Below are positions 1 to 5,001 of a stretch of DNA of 5,102 nucleotides, one piece after another. Below the pieces are notes generated by a model. That model saw only the letters and a list, made by a program, of their open reading frames with translations, had not been told where the DNA came from and did no database searches. Each line of letters opens with the position of its first letter. The first letter of the stretch is position 1. The DNA is from an uncultured Clostridia bacterium (GTDB lineage Bacteria > Bacillota > Clostridia > Oscillospirales > Acutalibacteraceae), in NCBI GenBank assembly GCA_946405565.1, contig CAMJHU010000189.1:1-5102 (forward strand), read 5' to 3'. The position numbers and the translations under genes were made by a program.

Positions 1-905
1 TTACTTTTTTCAGGCTTACTTTCGGTTACAGGCACTTCGCGCTCCAGAATATCCAAATCAATCAGCACATTCAGATATTTTGGGAGACTGGTGGATTTCA
101 CCTCCAGTGCAGAGGCAATTTCGTTGGGTTTCTCCCGACCAGAGGCAATGGTTTTGATGATAGAAAAGTAACTGCCTACGTCCTGCACCTCTTTTTCCAG
201 CAGGAAATTCGGCTCTTCATACAGATAGCTTTCCCGCGACATCACACAGTTTTCGATTGCCTCATAAATATTGGAGTAAGGCTCAAAGGATTCAATGTAT
301 TTCGGAACGCCGCCTGTTACCGCATAGTTTTCGATGAGCTGCTTTTCGCTCAGACCGCTAAAAAAGTCTCGGTAATACCGAAAGGCGATCTGCTGCATTT
401 TGATCTGTCCCGTTCTCCTGCCATAGAGAGGACTGTCGTAGGACAGCGTCTGCGCGTACATCATATTCACCAGAGAACCGCACAGAATCAGCATGACATT
501 GGCTTCCGCAAGAATCGTATCCCATATCTTCTGCATGACAGAAATAAACGGCGCGTAGGACTTGGCGATATACTGAAACTCGTCGATCACAATCACTTTC
601 CGCATTTCGGGCTGATATGCCGCAATATATTGGAACAGTGTTTCCCAATCGCGAATATCCGCTTCCTTCAGCAACGGGTTTTCGATATACTCCGCCGCCA
701 ATCGTTTGAACTCAGCGCGGTTCTCGCTCTCCGATTCCTCTGTCGCCAGCAGGAACAACGCCTTTTTGTCCTTGATAAATTCCCTGATCAACGCCGTCTT
801 ACCGATTCGTCTTCGACCGTAAATCACCACAAACGAGGCACTGTCTTTGTGGTATTCTTTTTCCAAAAAAGCTCTTTCTTTTTCTCTGTTGATAAATCTC
901 TTCAT
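1..905 (-). CDS. COG1672-type P-loop ATPase (ATPase_2/DUF234 family), N-terminal 301 residues, cut by window edge
   Basis: The reading frame starts with ATG at 905-903 (MKRFINREKERAFLEKEY) and stays open to the left edge. I see a Walker A (GRRRIGKT, residues 30-37), a Walker B (VIVIDE, about 104-109, then FQYI), a sensor-like LILCGS (139-144), the family signature YGRRTGQ (161-167) with candidate arginine fingers R163/R164, a GGVPKYI motif (198-204), and a winged-helix-like stretch (about 243-290) ending in ILEREVPV. This order is typical of the archaeal-type ATPase family, whose members usually run to about 450-480 residues and end in a DUF234 nuclease-like domain; that part would lie beyond position 1. 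An AGGCGGTG ribosome site at 912-919 sits 6 bases before the ATG and supports the start. A strong promoter lies at 948-975. Family members are predicted cytoplasmic DNA- or partner-acting ATPases of unsettled function. No partner gene is visible here: the gene is divergent from the IS transposase. Confidence 0.88.
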   Translation of the reverse strand, partial: MKRFINREKERAFLEKEYHKDSASFVVIYGRRRIGKTALIREFIKDKKALFLLATEESESENRAEFKRLAAEYIENPLLKEADIRDWETLFQYIAAYQPEMRKVIVIDEFQYIAKSYAPFISVMQKIWDTILAEANVMLILCGSLVNMMYAQTLSYDSPLYGRRTGQIKMQQIAFRYYRDFFSGLSEKQLIENYAVTGGVPKYIESFEPYSNIYEAIENCVMSRESYLYEEPNFLLEKEVQDVGSYFSIIKTIASGREKPNEIASALEVKSTSLPKYLNVLIDLDILEREVPVTESKPEKS

Positions 906-922
906 GGATTTCACCGCCTGCT

Positions 923-935
923 ATCATCGTATGAT
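923..935. repeat. 13-bp palindrome in the ATPase mRNA leader
   Basis: ATCAT-CGT-ATGAT forms a perfect 5-bp inverted repeat with a 3-base centre. It lies between the predicted transcription start (about 941) and the ribosome site (912-919). It could be an operator half-site pair or a small 5' hairpin. It is short enough to be chance. Confidence 0.35.
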
Positions 936-947
936 CCTTTCAAAATA

Positions 948-975
948 ATTATACCACAAAGTATTATTATTTCAA
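948..975 (-). promoter_or_regulatory. sigma-A promoter of the ATPase gene, inside the left 65-bp repeat
   Basis: On the minus strand there is a -35 TTGAAA (975-970), a 16-bp spacer ending in TGG, and a -10 TATAAT (953-948), so it is an extended -10 promoter close to consensus. Transcription should begin near 941, about 36 bases before the ATPase ATG. The whole element lies in the target duplication of the IS, so the insertion did not separate the promoter from its gene. Confidence 0.8.
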
Positions 976-1012
976 GTATAATATTTTGAATGCTTTCAGA
1001 CGTTGTCTATAC
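948..1012. repeat. 65-bp direct repeat, left copy (target-site duplication)
   Basis: It is identical over all 65 bases to 3133-3197 and directly abuts the left end of the IS. The bases just outside differ (947 A versus 3132 G; 1013 G versus 3198 C), so the limits are sharp. IS1634-family elements are known to create long target duplications of variable length, and this fits. Perfect identity suggests a recent insertion. Confidence 0.92.
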
Positions 1013-1013
1013 G

Positions 1014-1028
1014 CGACTTCAACAGTTG
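1014..1028 (+). repeat. left terminal inverted repeat of the IS
   Basis: CGACTTCAACAGTTG, a perfect inverted match of 3116-3130. Its inner part, TTCAACAGTTGAA (1018-1030), is itself palindromic. The tract that follows is purine-rich (AAAAAGGAAAAA), as is the equivalent tract at the right end, suggesting similarity beyond the perfect 15 bases. Confidence 0.9.
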
Positions 1029-1050
1029 AAAAAGGAAAAAACAGTGGGAA

Positions 1051-1072
1051 CCCGCGAAAAGCGGGGATTTTT
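1051..1072 (+). terminator. left-end GC hairpin followed by a T-tract (outside-in transcription stop)
   Basis: CCCGC-GAAAA-GCGGG (1051-1065) is followed by GATTTTT. A short GC stem with a T-run reads as a weak intrinsic terminator on the plus strand. It lies between the left IS end and the transposase promoter, where many insertion sequences carry a device that blocks transcription entering from outside. The stem is only 5 bp, so termination may be partial. Confidence 0.5.
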
Positions 1073-1095
1073 GTGTCAAATTTGGAAAAATATTT

Positions 1096-1106
1096 TGTTG
1101 TATGGA
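1096..1106 (+). repeat. left subterminal inverted repeat of the IS
   Basis: TGTTGTATGGA, matching the reverse complement of 3037-3047. It starts 83 bases in from the left end of the element; the right partner starts 85 bases in from the right end. The near-equal spacing suggests an internal transposase-binding site, but the match is only 11 bases. Confidence 0.4.
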
Positions 1107-1107
1107 G

Positions 1108-1136
1108 TTGTATTTTATGAAATAGTATGATATAAT
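1108..1136 (+). promoter_or_regulatory. transposase promoter
   Basis: -35 TTGTAT (1108-1113), a 17-bp spacer ending in TGA, and a -10 TATAAT (1131-1136) with an extended TG. The -10 ends only 6 bases before the transposase ATG at 1143, so transcription should start at or within a base or two of the start codon. Confidence 0.75.
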
Positions 1137-1142
1137 AAAAGA

Positions 1143-3032
1143 ATGAAGCTGAATTACGACCGCAAATCAAAAGACCCGACCTATTTTATCCAGCAAGGAT
1201 ACCGAATCGGAAAGAAGACATCTACCCGCAATGTGAAACGCATCGGGAAACACTCGGAGCTACTCGCAATCACAGATGACCCTCTGGCATATGCCAAGGC
1301 TGAGGTAGCGAAATACAATGAGGAAGTGAACAACAGCAAAGTCACGATGGAACTTTCCATCGATTTTGACGAGAAAATAAAGGCTTCCGAGGATGTCGTT
1401 TCCGGTTCCACGCTTAAGAATATTGGCTATTACTATTTGCAGCAGGTCTATCATGACCTGAGAATCGACCGTTTTTTTACCGAAGTAACGGCAGAGAGTA
1501 AAATCACATTCGACCCTGATCTGGTCAATCGGTTTCTGACTTACGCGAGAATATTGGATCCAGGCTCCAAGCGAAACACGCATATGCATCTGTCGGATTA
1601 CTACGAACAGCCGGATTTCGAGTATCAGCATATTCTTCGCACGATGGACATCATGGAAGCCAATTACGATGCATACATCAGTCATTTATTTGAACAGAGC
1701 AAAAATGTCGTTGCCCGCAATACGTCAGTCTGTTACTACGACTGTACCAATTTCTATTTTGAAATCGAATCGCCTGACGACGACTATGTAGATGAAGTGA
1801 CGGGAGAATTTACCCCCGGATTCCGCAAATACGGGGTCAGCAAGGAACACCGCCCCAATCCGATTGTAGAAATGGGTTTGTTTATGGACGGTGACGGCAT
1901 TCCGTTATCCATGTGTCTGGCTTCTGGAAATGAAAGCGAACAGACAACGGCTGTTCCGCTGGAAAAGCGCATGATTCAAATGCTGAAGCAGAAACCCTTC
2001 ATCTACTGTGCCGACGGAGGATTGGGTTCTTATCATATCCGCAACTTCAACGCTATGGGCGGAAGATCATTCATTGTAACGCAGTCCATAAAGAAGCTGT
2101 CCTCCATGCTGAAGGACGCGGTATTCAATGATTTTGATTACCGGCTGCTTTCTTCAGGCAAGACGGTTTCTTTGAAGGAACTACAAACCTTTGACAAAAA
2201 AGACGAAAAAAACAAAGCCCTGTACTCGGACAAGGCTTACAAGGTGATTCCCGCAGACAATCTGATTGACCTCGGACTGTATGAAGAGAGAAAATTAAAA
2301 AACGGGAAGACAAAGCGCGTGAAAGTAAAAGGTACGCTCAAGCAAAAGCTCATCGTTTCTTTTTCCCGCAAAATGATGGAATATCAGCAATATATTCGCA
2401 ATCGCCAAGTGGAACGTGCCAAAAACCTGCTGAAAAATATCGATCCCGAATCATTCAAAAAAGGACCGCACGACGTGACGCGTTTCATCAAACGGTGCTC
2501 GAAAGGAAAATCAGGAGAGAAAGCAATCGACCAGTATATCCTGAATGAGGAATTGATCGCGGAAGAAGCCCGATATGACGGATTCTACGCGGTCGCCACC
2601 AATCTTGATATTTCCGAATCCACAGAACTGGCTGTATCCGATGTGCAGCAAATCCTTGCCATCAGCCATCAAAGATACAAAATCGAAGACTGCTTCCGTT
2701 TGATGAAAACCAATTTTTCTTCTCGTCCGATTTTCCATCAGAACAAAGAGCGCATCATTGCTCATTTCATGATTTGTTATACCGCTCTGCTGATCTTCCG
2801 CCTCTTGCAGAAAAAAATCTCCGATGCCAAATTCACTCTCTCCCCGGAGAACATTGTGGAGACTCTCCGGAATATGCAGGTCGACAACCTCGATGATTTT
2901 TGCTATAAGGCAACTTATACCGGTTCCGTGGCTTTGACCGCTCTTAATACTGTCTATCCTCTCTCTCAGTTGGATCGTAAATTCTATCTCCCGAAGGAGC
3001 TGAATAAAAAATTTAAAAAAATTTCCGGTTAG
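1143..3032 (+). CDS. IS1634-family DDE transposase, full length
   Basis: A 629-residue protein that catalyses cutting and joining of the element's ends. The N-terminus (MKLNYDRKSKDPTYFIQQGY) is the one usual for clostridial IS1634-type transposases, which supports the ATG at 1143. Candidate catalytic residues are D200 (in YYDCTNFYFE), D291 (in YCADGGLGS) and E515 (in YKIEDCFRLMKTNF). The long interval between the second D and the E fits an IS4-superfamily transposase with an inserted domain; it includes a very basic stretch (about 382-402). No frameshift or internal stop is visible. There is no Shine-Dalgarno before the ATG (only AAAAGA), and the promoter's -10 ends 6 bases upstream, so the mRNA is probably leaderless or nearly so, which would keep expression low. 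A terminator follows 30 bases after the stop codon. Confidence 0.96.
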   Translation: MKLNYDRKSKDPTYFIQQGYRIGKKTSTRNVKRIGKHSELLAITDDPLAYAKAEVAKYNEEVNNSKVTMELSIDFDEKIKASEDVVSGSTLKNIGYYYLQQVYHDLRIDRFFTEVTAESKITFDPDLVNRFLTYARILDPGSKRNTHMHLSDYYEQPDFEYQHILRTMDIMEANYDAYISHLFEQSKNVVARNTSVCYYDCTNFYFEIESPDDDYVDEVTGEFTPGFRKYGVSKEHRPNPIVEMGLFMDGDGIPLSMCLASGNESEQTTAVPLEKRMIQMLKQKPFIYCADGGLGSYHIRNFNAMGGRSFIVTQSIKKLSSMLKDAVFNDFDYRLLSSGKTVSLKELQTFDKKDEKNKALYSDKAYKVIPADNLIDLGLYEERKLKNGKTKRVKVKGTLKQKLIVSFSRKMMEYQQYIRNRQVERAKNLLKNIDPESFKKGPHDVTRFIKRCSKGKSGEKAIDQYILNEELIAEEARYDGFYAVATNLDISESTELAVSDVQQILAISHQRYKIEDCFRLMKTNFSSRPIFHQNKERIIAHFMICYTALLIFRLLQKKISDAKFTLSPENIVETLRNMQVDNLDDFCYKATYTGSVALTALNTVYPLSQLDRKFYLPKELNKKFKKISG

Positions 3033-3036
3033 CATT

Positions 3037-3047
3037 TCCATACAACA
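3037..3047 (-). repeat. right subterminal inverted repeat of the IS
   Basis: TCCATACAACA, the inverted partner of 1096-1106. It begins 5 bases after the transposase stop codon and overlaps a small stem (ATACAA 3040-3045 with TTGTAT 3051-3056). Confidence 0.4.
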
Positions 3048-3061
3048 TTTTTGTATACCCC

Positions 3062-3105
3062 AAAAAAGCCGCAAACCCCCTTCCCTAGGCTATTTGCGGC
3101 TTTTT
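3062..3105. terminator. bidirectional intrinsic terminator after the transposase gene
   Basis: AAAAAGCCGCAAA (3063-3075) pairs perfectly over 13 bases with TTTGCGGCTTTTT (3093-3105) around a 17-base loop. On the plus strand it ends the transposase transcript. Because the upstream arm starts with an A-run, the same structure has a T-run on the minus strand and should also stop transcription entering from the right, including from the duplicated promoter at 3133-3160. Confidence 0.88.
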
Positions 3106-3115
3106 CCTTCCCTTC

Positions 3116-3130
3116 CAACTGTTGAAGTCG
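3116..3130 (-). repeat. right terminal inverted repeat of the IS
   Basis: CAACTGTTGAAGTCG, a perfect inverted match of the left end at 1014-1028. Two G residues (3131-3132) separate it from the right 65-bp direct repeat. Confidence 0.9.
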
Positions 3131-3132
3131 GG

Positions 3133-3160
3133 ATTATACCACAAAGTATTATTATTTCAA
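3133..3160 (-). promoter_or_regulatory. duplicated ATPase promoter pointing into the IS
   Basis: This is the same TTGAAA (3160-3155), 16-bp spacer and TATAAT (3138-3133) as at 948-975. It now fires leftward into the right end of the IS, antisense to the transposase. The terminator at 3062-3105 lies just downstream and should end the transcript after roughly 65 bases. Confidence 0.7.
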
Positions 3161-3197
3161 GTATAATATTTTGAATGCTTTCAGACGTTGTCTATAC
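3133..3197. repeat. 65-bp direct repeat, right copy (target-site duplication)
   Basis: Identical to 948-1012. Before the insertion this sequence, present once, joined the ATPase leader directly to the catalase remnant that begins at 3203. It also contains AGAC-GTT-GTCT (3183-3193; 998-1008 in the left copy), a small inverted repeat lying 22 bases upstream of the -35 of the minus-strand promoter. Confidence 0.92.
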
Positions 3198-3202
3198 CCA
3201 TA

Positions 3203-3436
3203 TGCCTCATCTGCGGCGAGGTCTTCATGAAGATCGGTGATAGGATCACCCTTGGATTGCATTGTTGCGGCAGTCCACGGCATACCACTCGCTGCGACAG
3301 GATAGACACCGGTGGTGTGATCCACATAATACGGTGCAAAGCCTGAATTCATGATCTGCTCACGGCTGAGATTGCGTGTAAGCTGGTGGACAATCGCTCC
3401 GATCATTTCCAAATGACCAAGTTCCTCCGTGCCTAT
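3203..3436 (-). pseudogene. manganese catalase / CotJC-like protein, internal fragment truncated at both ends
   Basis: The minus-strand frame reads IGTEELGHLEMIGAIVHQLT, later GFAPYYVDHTTGVYPVAASG and DPITDLHEDLAADE, which is the middle of a di-manganese catalase of the spore-coat CotJC type. The ExxH metal-ligand motif (EELGH) and the later glutamate region (DLHEDLAADE) are present. The N-terminal part with the first ligand glutamate, and the C-terminal part with the last ligand histidine, are missing. The open frame extends further (ATG at 3496-3494 to the stop at 3154-3152), but the extra codons do not look like catalase: the N-terminal ones are unrelated and the C-terminal ones (YGYRQRLKAFKILYLK) are translated from the 65-bp repeat. 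About 78 of an expected 190 or more residues survive, so the product would not work. The intact enzyme breaks down hydrogen peroxide. Confidence 0.85.
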
Positions 3437-3437
3437 A

Positions 3438-3608
3438 GAGGACACTCGATATATCATTTCCGACGAATTGTCACCCGATTGCCTGCGTTCCTTCACATTT
3501 TACATAAAGCGATGGAGAAATCACCCCGAAAAAGACACAATACGGGTTGTTCAAAATGCGGACAACCCTATCGGGAAGAAATTCGCTGTTCGTGTGTATG
3601 CGATGTGA
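3438..3608 (+). pseudogene. possible C-terminal remnant of an unrecognised protein
   Basis: Where catalase similarity stops (about 3437), a plus-strand frame stays open for 56 codons to a TGA at 3606-3608. It reads EDTRYIISDELSPDCLRS, then FYIKRWRNHPEKDTIRVVQN and NPIGKKFAVRVYAM. The composition is protein-like (mixed hydrophobic and charged residues, a plausible C-terminus), but it has no start codon or ribosome site of its own, and I do not recognise the family. If real, it is the tail of a gene whose front was lost in the same rearrangement that cut the catalase. An open frame of this length can also occur by chance. Confidence 0.35.
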
Positions 3609-3639
3609 GAAAAGAGCGAAGATGCATTTAAGGCAGCCT

Positions 3640-3689
3640 TTATAAAATCAAAAATACCGTTATTTGGTTCTTATTCGCTGATTTTATAA
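3640..3689. repeat. 11-bp inverted repeat upstream of the Fic gene, enclosing a small hairpin
   Basis: TTATAAAATCA (3640-3650) matches TGATTTTATAA (3679-3689) perfectly around 28 bases. Inside it is a second inverted repeat, AAATA-CCGT-TATTT (3652-3665). The arms are AT-rich and no T-run follows, so it is a poor terminator. It ends 19 bases before the Fic -35 box, a position suitable for a regulator-binding site. Confidence 0.45.
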
Positions 3690-3707
3690 GAAATACGGTC
3701 AAAGCAC

Positions 3708-3735
3708 TTAACAAATGAAATTTCTGTGTTATACT
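3708..3735 (+). promoter_or_regulatory. promoter of the Fic gene
   Basis: -35 TTAACA (3708-3713), a 16-bp spacer ending in TGT, and a -10 TATACT (3730-3735) with an extended TG. The expected start is near 3742, leaving a leader of about 24 bases that holds the ribosome site. An in-frame ATG at 3715 lies between the two promoter boxes and would not be on this transcript. Confidence 0.75.
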
Positions 3736-3750
3736 GATTTATGGAAGAAT

Positions 3751-3757
3751 AAGGAGG
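3751..3757 (+). promoter_or_regulatory. ribosome binding site fixing the Fic start at 3766
   Basis: AAGGAGG, a consensus Shine-Dalgarno, with 8 bases to the ATG at 3766. It decides between this start and the upstream in-frame ATG at 3715, which has no ribosome site. Confidence 0.9.
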
Positions 3758-3765
3758 AATGCGCA

Positions 3766-4848
3766 ATGGAAGCCTACAAAGCAGCATTACTGCCTGATGC
3801 TTATGGCTCTTTAGATTACTCATATTTTATGGATGAACTGATAGACGCAACGGCAGCACTTGAAGTTTATGTGGAGAAAATCAATTTTAGTAAAGTCGAT
3901 AGCAATTGGATTTTGCCGATCATTCAGAACAAGGAAGCGCTGGCTTCTTCTTTGCTTGAAGGAACACAGGCAACGCTCGATGGAGTTCTCATTAATCAGG
4001 TGTCCCCGAACACAGAGGACAAAAACCTCAACGAAATTGTAAATTATTTAAAGGCGTCCTCCATTGGTTATCAGCGGTTAAAGCGAGGGGATTTTGATAA
4101 TGAGCTTTTTCTTGAAATGCACAGAGTTCTTTTATCAGGCGGCGTTCGCAAAAACACAGATACGATCGGTGAATATCGCACCACTCAGAATTACATCGGA
4201 AAGAATGACGGAGAGCTTGTTTATACGCCGCCAAAGCCGGACAAGGTTCCCGCACTCATGAATAATCTGATAGCGTATATTAATTCTGACGACGCTAAAA
4301 TACGTCCGCTTATCCGAATAGCTATCATTCATGCTCAACTCGAAACCATTTACCCGTTTGGTGACGGGAACGGAAGAGTGGGAAGGATTCTGATACCTCT
4401 TTATCTTTACGCCAAAGGTCAGATTCCCATGCCCTATTTCTTTATCAGTGAGGCATTGGAACGGGAAAAGCATAAGTATTACAAGCTATTGATGGATATA
4501 AGGACATCCAACCGTTGGAATGAGTGGATCAGATTTTTCCTCGAAACGGTGGCTAAGCAATGCAGAAAATACATCCGTATTTTCAATCAGATCAACGACC
4601 TTTACGACAAGACTGTGAAACAGGCTTGTCATCTGATCAATTCATCGAATGCTGTCCGTATGGTAGATGCGATGTTCAAATATCCGATTTTCGACTCAAA
4701 AATCATGCAGGAAGAAACGGGTATTTCATCGACCACTATCAATCGCTATCTCAATATTCTGCCGAAAAACAATGTTTTATACACAGATGGCAAACAACGT
4801 AACAGGCTCTTCTTTTTTTACGATCTTGTTGCCTTGATATGCGAATAA
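3766..4848 (+). CDS. Fic-domain protein with N-terminal inhibitory motif and C-terminal winged helix; catalytic His replaced by Tyr
   Basis: A 360-residue, three-part protein of the common solitary Fic layout. The N-terminal Fic_N region contains SSLLEG (61-66), matching the class II inhibitory motif (S/T)xxxE(G/N), with E65 the expected autoinhibitory glutamate. The Fic core has GEYR (135-138), the flap region with YTPP (153-156), and HAQLETIYPFGDGNGRVGR (189-207). The C-terminus (about 293-358) looks like a winged helix (EETGISSTTINRYL, 316-329). Fic enzymes usually transfer AMP from ATP to a hydroxyl group of a target protein, and their motif is HPFx(D/E)GNGRxxR. Here residue 196, the catalytic His position, is Tyr (codon TAC); the phosphate-binding DGNGRVGR is intact. 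The protein may therefore be inactive for AMPylation, be only a nucleotide- or DNA-binding regulator, or use altered chemistry. It is transcribed alone from its own promoter, and no separate antitoxin gene adjoins it. Confidence 0.95.
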   Translation: MEAYKAALLPDAYGSLDYSYFMDELIDATAALEVYVEKINFSKVDSNWILPIIQNKEALASSLLEGTQATLDGVLINQVSPNTEDKNLNEIVNYLKASSIGYQRLKRGDFDNELFLEMHRVLLSGGVRKNTDTIGEYRTTQNYIGKNDGELVYTPPKPDKVPALMNNLIAYINSDDAKIRPLIRIAIIHAQLETIYPFGDGNGRVGRILIPLYLYAKGQIPMPYFFISEALEREKHKYYKLLMDIRTSNRWNEWIRFFLETVAKQCRKYIRIFNQINDLYDKTVKQACHLINSSNAVRMVDAMFKYPIFDSKIMQEETGISSTTINRYLNILPKNNVLYTDGKQRNRLFFFYDLVALICE

Positions 4849-4862
4849 TTCATTTCAAAAAA

Positions 4863-4897
4863 GAAAGGTGGTGATGCCTTTGATTGTAATCTTCTAA
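4863..4897 (+). pseudogene. stub of a holin-like type I toxin gene (ribosome site plus 5-7 codons)
   Basis: GAAAGGTGGTGATGCCTTTGA (4863-4883, with the last base shared) has the shape of the start region of small hydrophobic holin-like toxins in Firmicutes, where a strong ribosome site is followed by GTGATGCC and a TTG or ATG start. Here the frame reads only MPLIVIF before a TAA at 4895, or five codons from the TTG at 4880. Such toxins normally have about 30 or more residues, so the coding part looks lost by an internal deletion. The antisense elements to the right (promoter and terminator hairpin) remain. The identification rests on pattern memory, not on a conserved protein. Confidence 0.4.
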
Positions 4898-4952
4898 TAA
4901 AGAAAAACGCAACGGCTTCAGATACTGTTGCCGCAGTATCTGCCATTGCGTT
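4898..4952 (-). terminator. large stem-loop with T-tract on the minus strand
   Basis: AACGCAACGG (4906-4915) pairs with CCATTGCGTT (4943-4952) with one mismatch. After a 3-base bulge, CAGATACTG (4919-4927) pairs perfectly with CAGTATCTG (4934-4942) around the loop TTGCCG. On the minus strand the stem is followed by TTTTTCTTTA, giving a classic intrinsic terminator. On the plus strand CCCTAG follows, so it is not a canonical end for the Fic transcript, although the fold would still form there. Confidence 0.75.
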
Positions 4953-4984
4953 CCCTAGTTATGCTATAATGCACAACCTTCGTA
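4898..4984 (-). ncRNA. candidate short antisense RNA (type I antitoxin-like)
   Basis: A strong minus-strand promoter at 4991-5019 predicts a transcript starting near 4984 and ending at the T-tract near 4898, about 85 bases long and mostly occupied by the terminator hairpin. In type I toxin loci of Firmicutes, a short RNA of this kind runs convergently against the toxin mRNA. Here the toxin frame is only a stub, so the RNA may be a relic. It could instead act on readthrough RNA from the Fic gene. No protein is expected from it. Confidence 0.45.
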
Positions 4985-5001
4985 AGTTTTATTATAGCAT
5001 A
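4960..5001. repeat. 11-bp inverted repeat mirroring TATAAT boxes
   Basis: TATGCTATAAT (4960-4970) and ATTATAGCATA (4991-5001) match perfectly around 20 bases. The right arm contains the -10 of the minus-strand promoter. The left arm contains the same -10 sequence on the plus strand, though with no good -35 before it (TTGCGT at 4946 is only 13 bases away). It may be an operator spanning the antisense start or a stem in the antisense RNA's region. Confidence 0.55.

Larger units (their letters stand above)
1013..3132 (+). mobile_element. IS1634-family insertion sequence, about 2.12 kb, apparently complete
   Basis: The element lies between the two 65-bp repeats and holds one intact transposase gene covering most of its length. 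Its ends carry a 15-bp perfect inverted repeat (CGACTTCAACAGTTG), one base in from the left end and two bases in from the right. Inside each end is a stem-loop, and 83-85 bases in from each end is a matching 11-bp inverted repeat. Complete ends, an open transposase frame and identical target repeats indicate a potentially active, recently inserted copy. The exact outer base is uncertain by one or two positions because the first bases of the two ends do not match (GCGAC versus CCCGAC). Confidence 0.92.

Noticed and set aside
977..982. Plus-strand TATAAT inside the 65-bp repeat as an outward promoter
   Set aside because: The hexamer 17 bases upstream (CCACAA) is nothing like a -35, and no extended TG is present.
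630..989. Plus-strand 119-codon frame and minus-strand 96-codon frame (358-648) over the ATPase region
   Set aside because: Both overlap the ATPase frame, which has clear Walker motifs; these are antisense or wrong-frame shadows.
2511..3074. Minus-strand 187-codon frame across the transposase 3' half
   Set aside because: Antisense shadow of an intact transposase with recognisable catalytic motifs; no ribosome site and no familiar protein pattern.
3386..3631. Plus-strand 81-codon frame with CSKCG and CSCVC cysteines, zinc-ribbon-like
   Set aside because: Its first part is antisense to the catalase fragment, and it competes with a more protein-like frame ending at 3608. The cysteine pattern alone is too weak to call a domain.
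3715..3765. Upstream in-frame ATG giving a 377-residue Fic protein
   Set aside because: It lies between the -35 and -10 boxes and has no ribosome site; AAGGAGG at 3751 with ATG 3766 is clearly better.
4818..4946. Minus-strand 42-codon frame (MADTAATVSEAV...) over the hairpin and the Fic 3' end
   Set aside because: It is made of the terminator arms and the complement of the toxin-type ribosome site, the sort of spurious frame such loci create, and it would be cut by the terminator.
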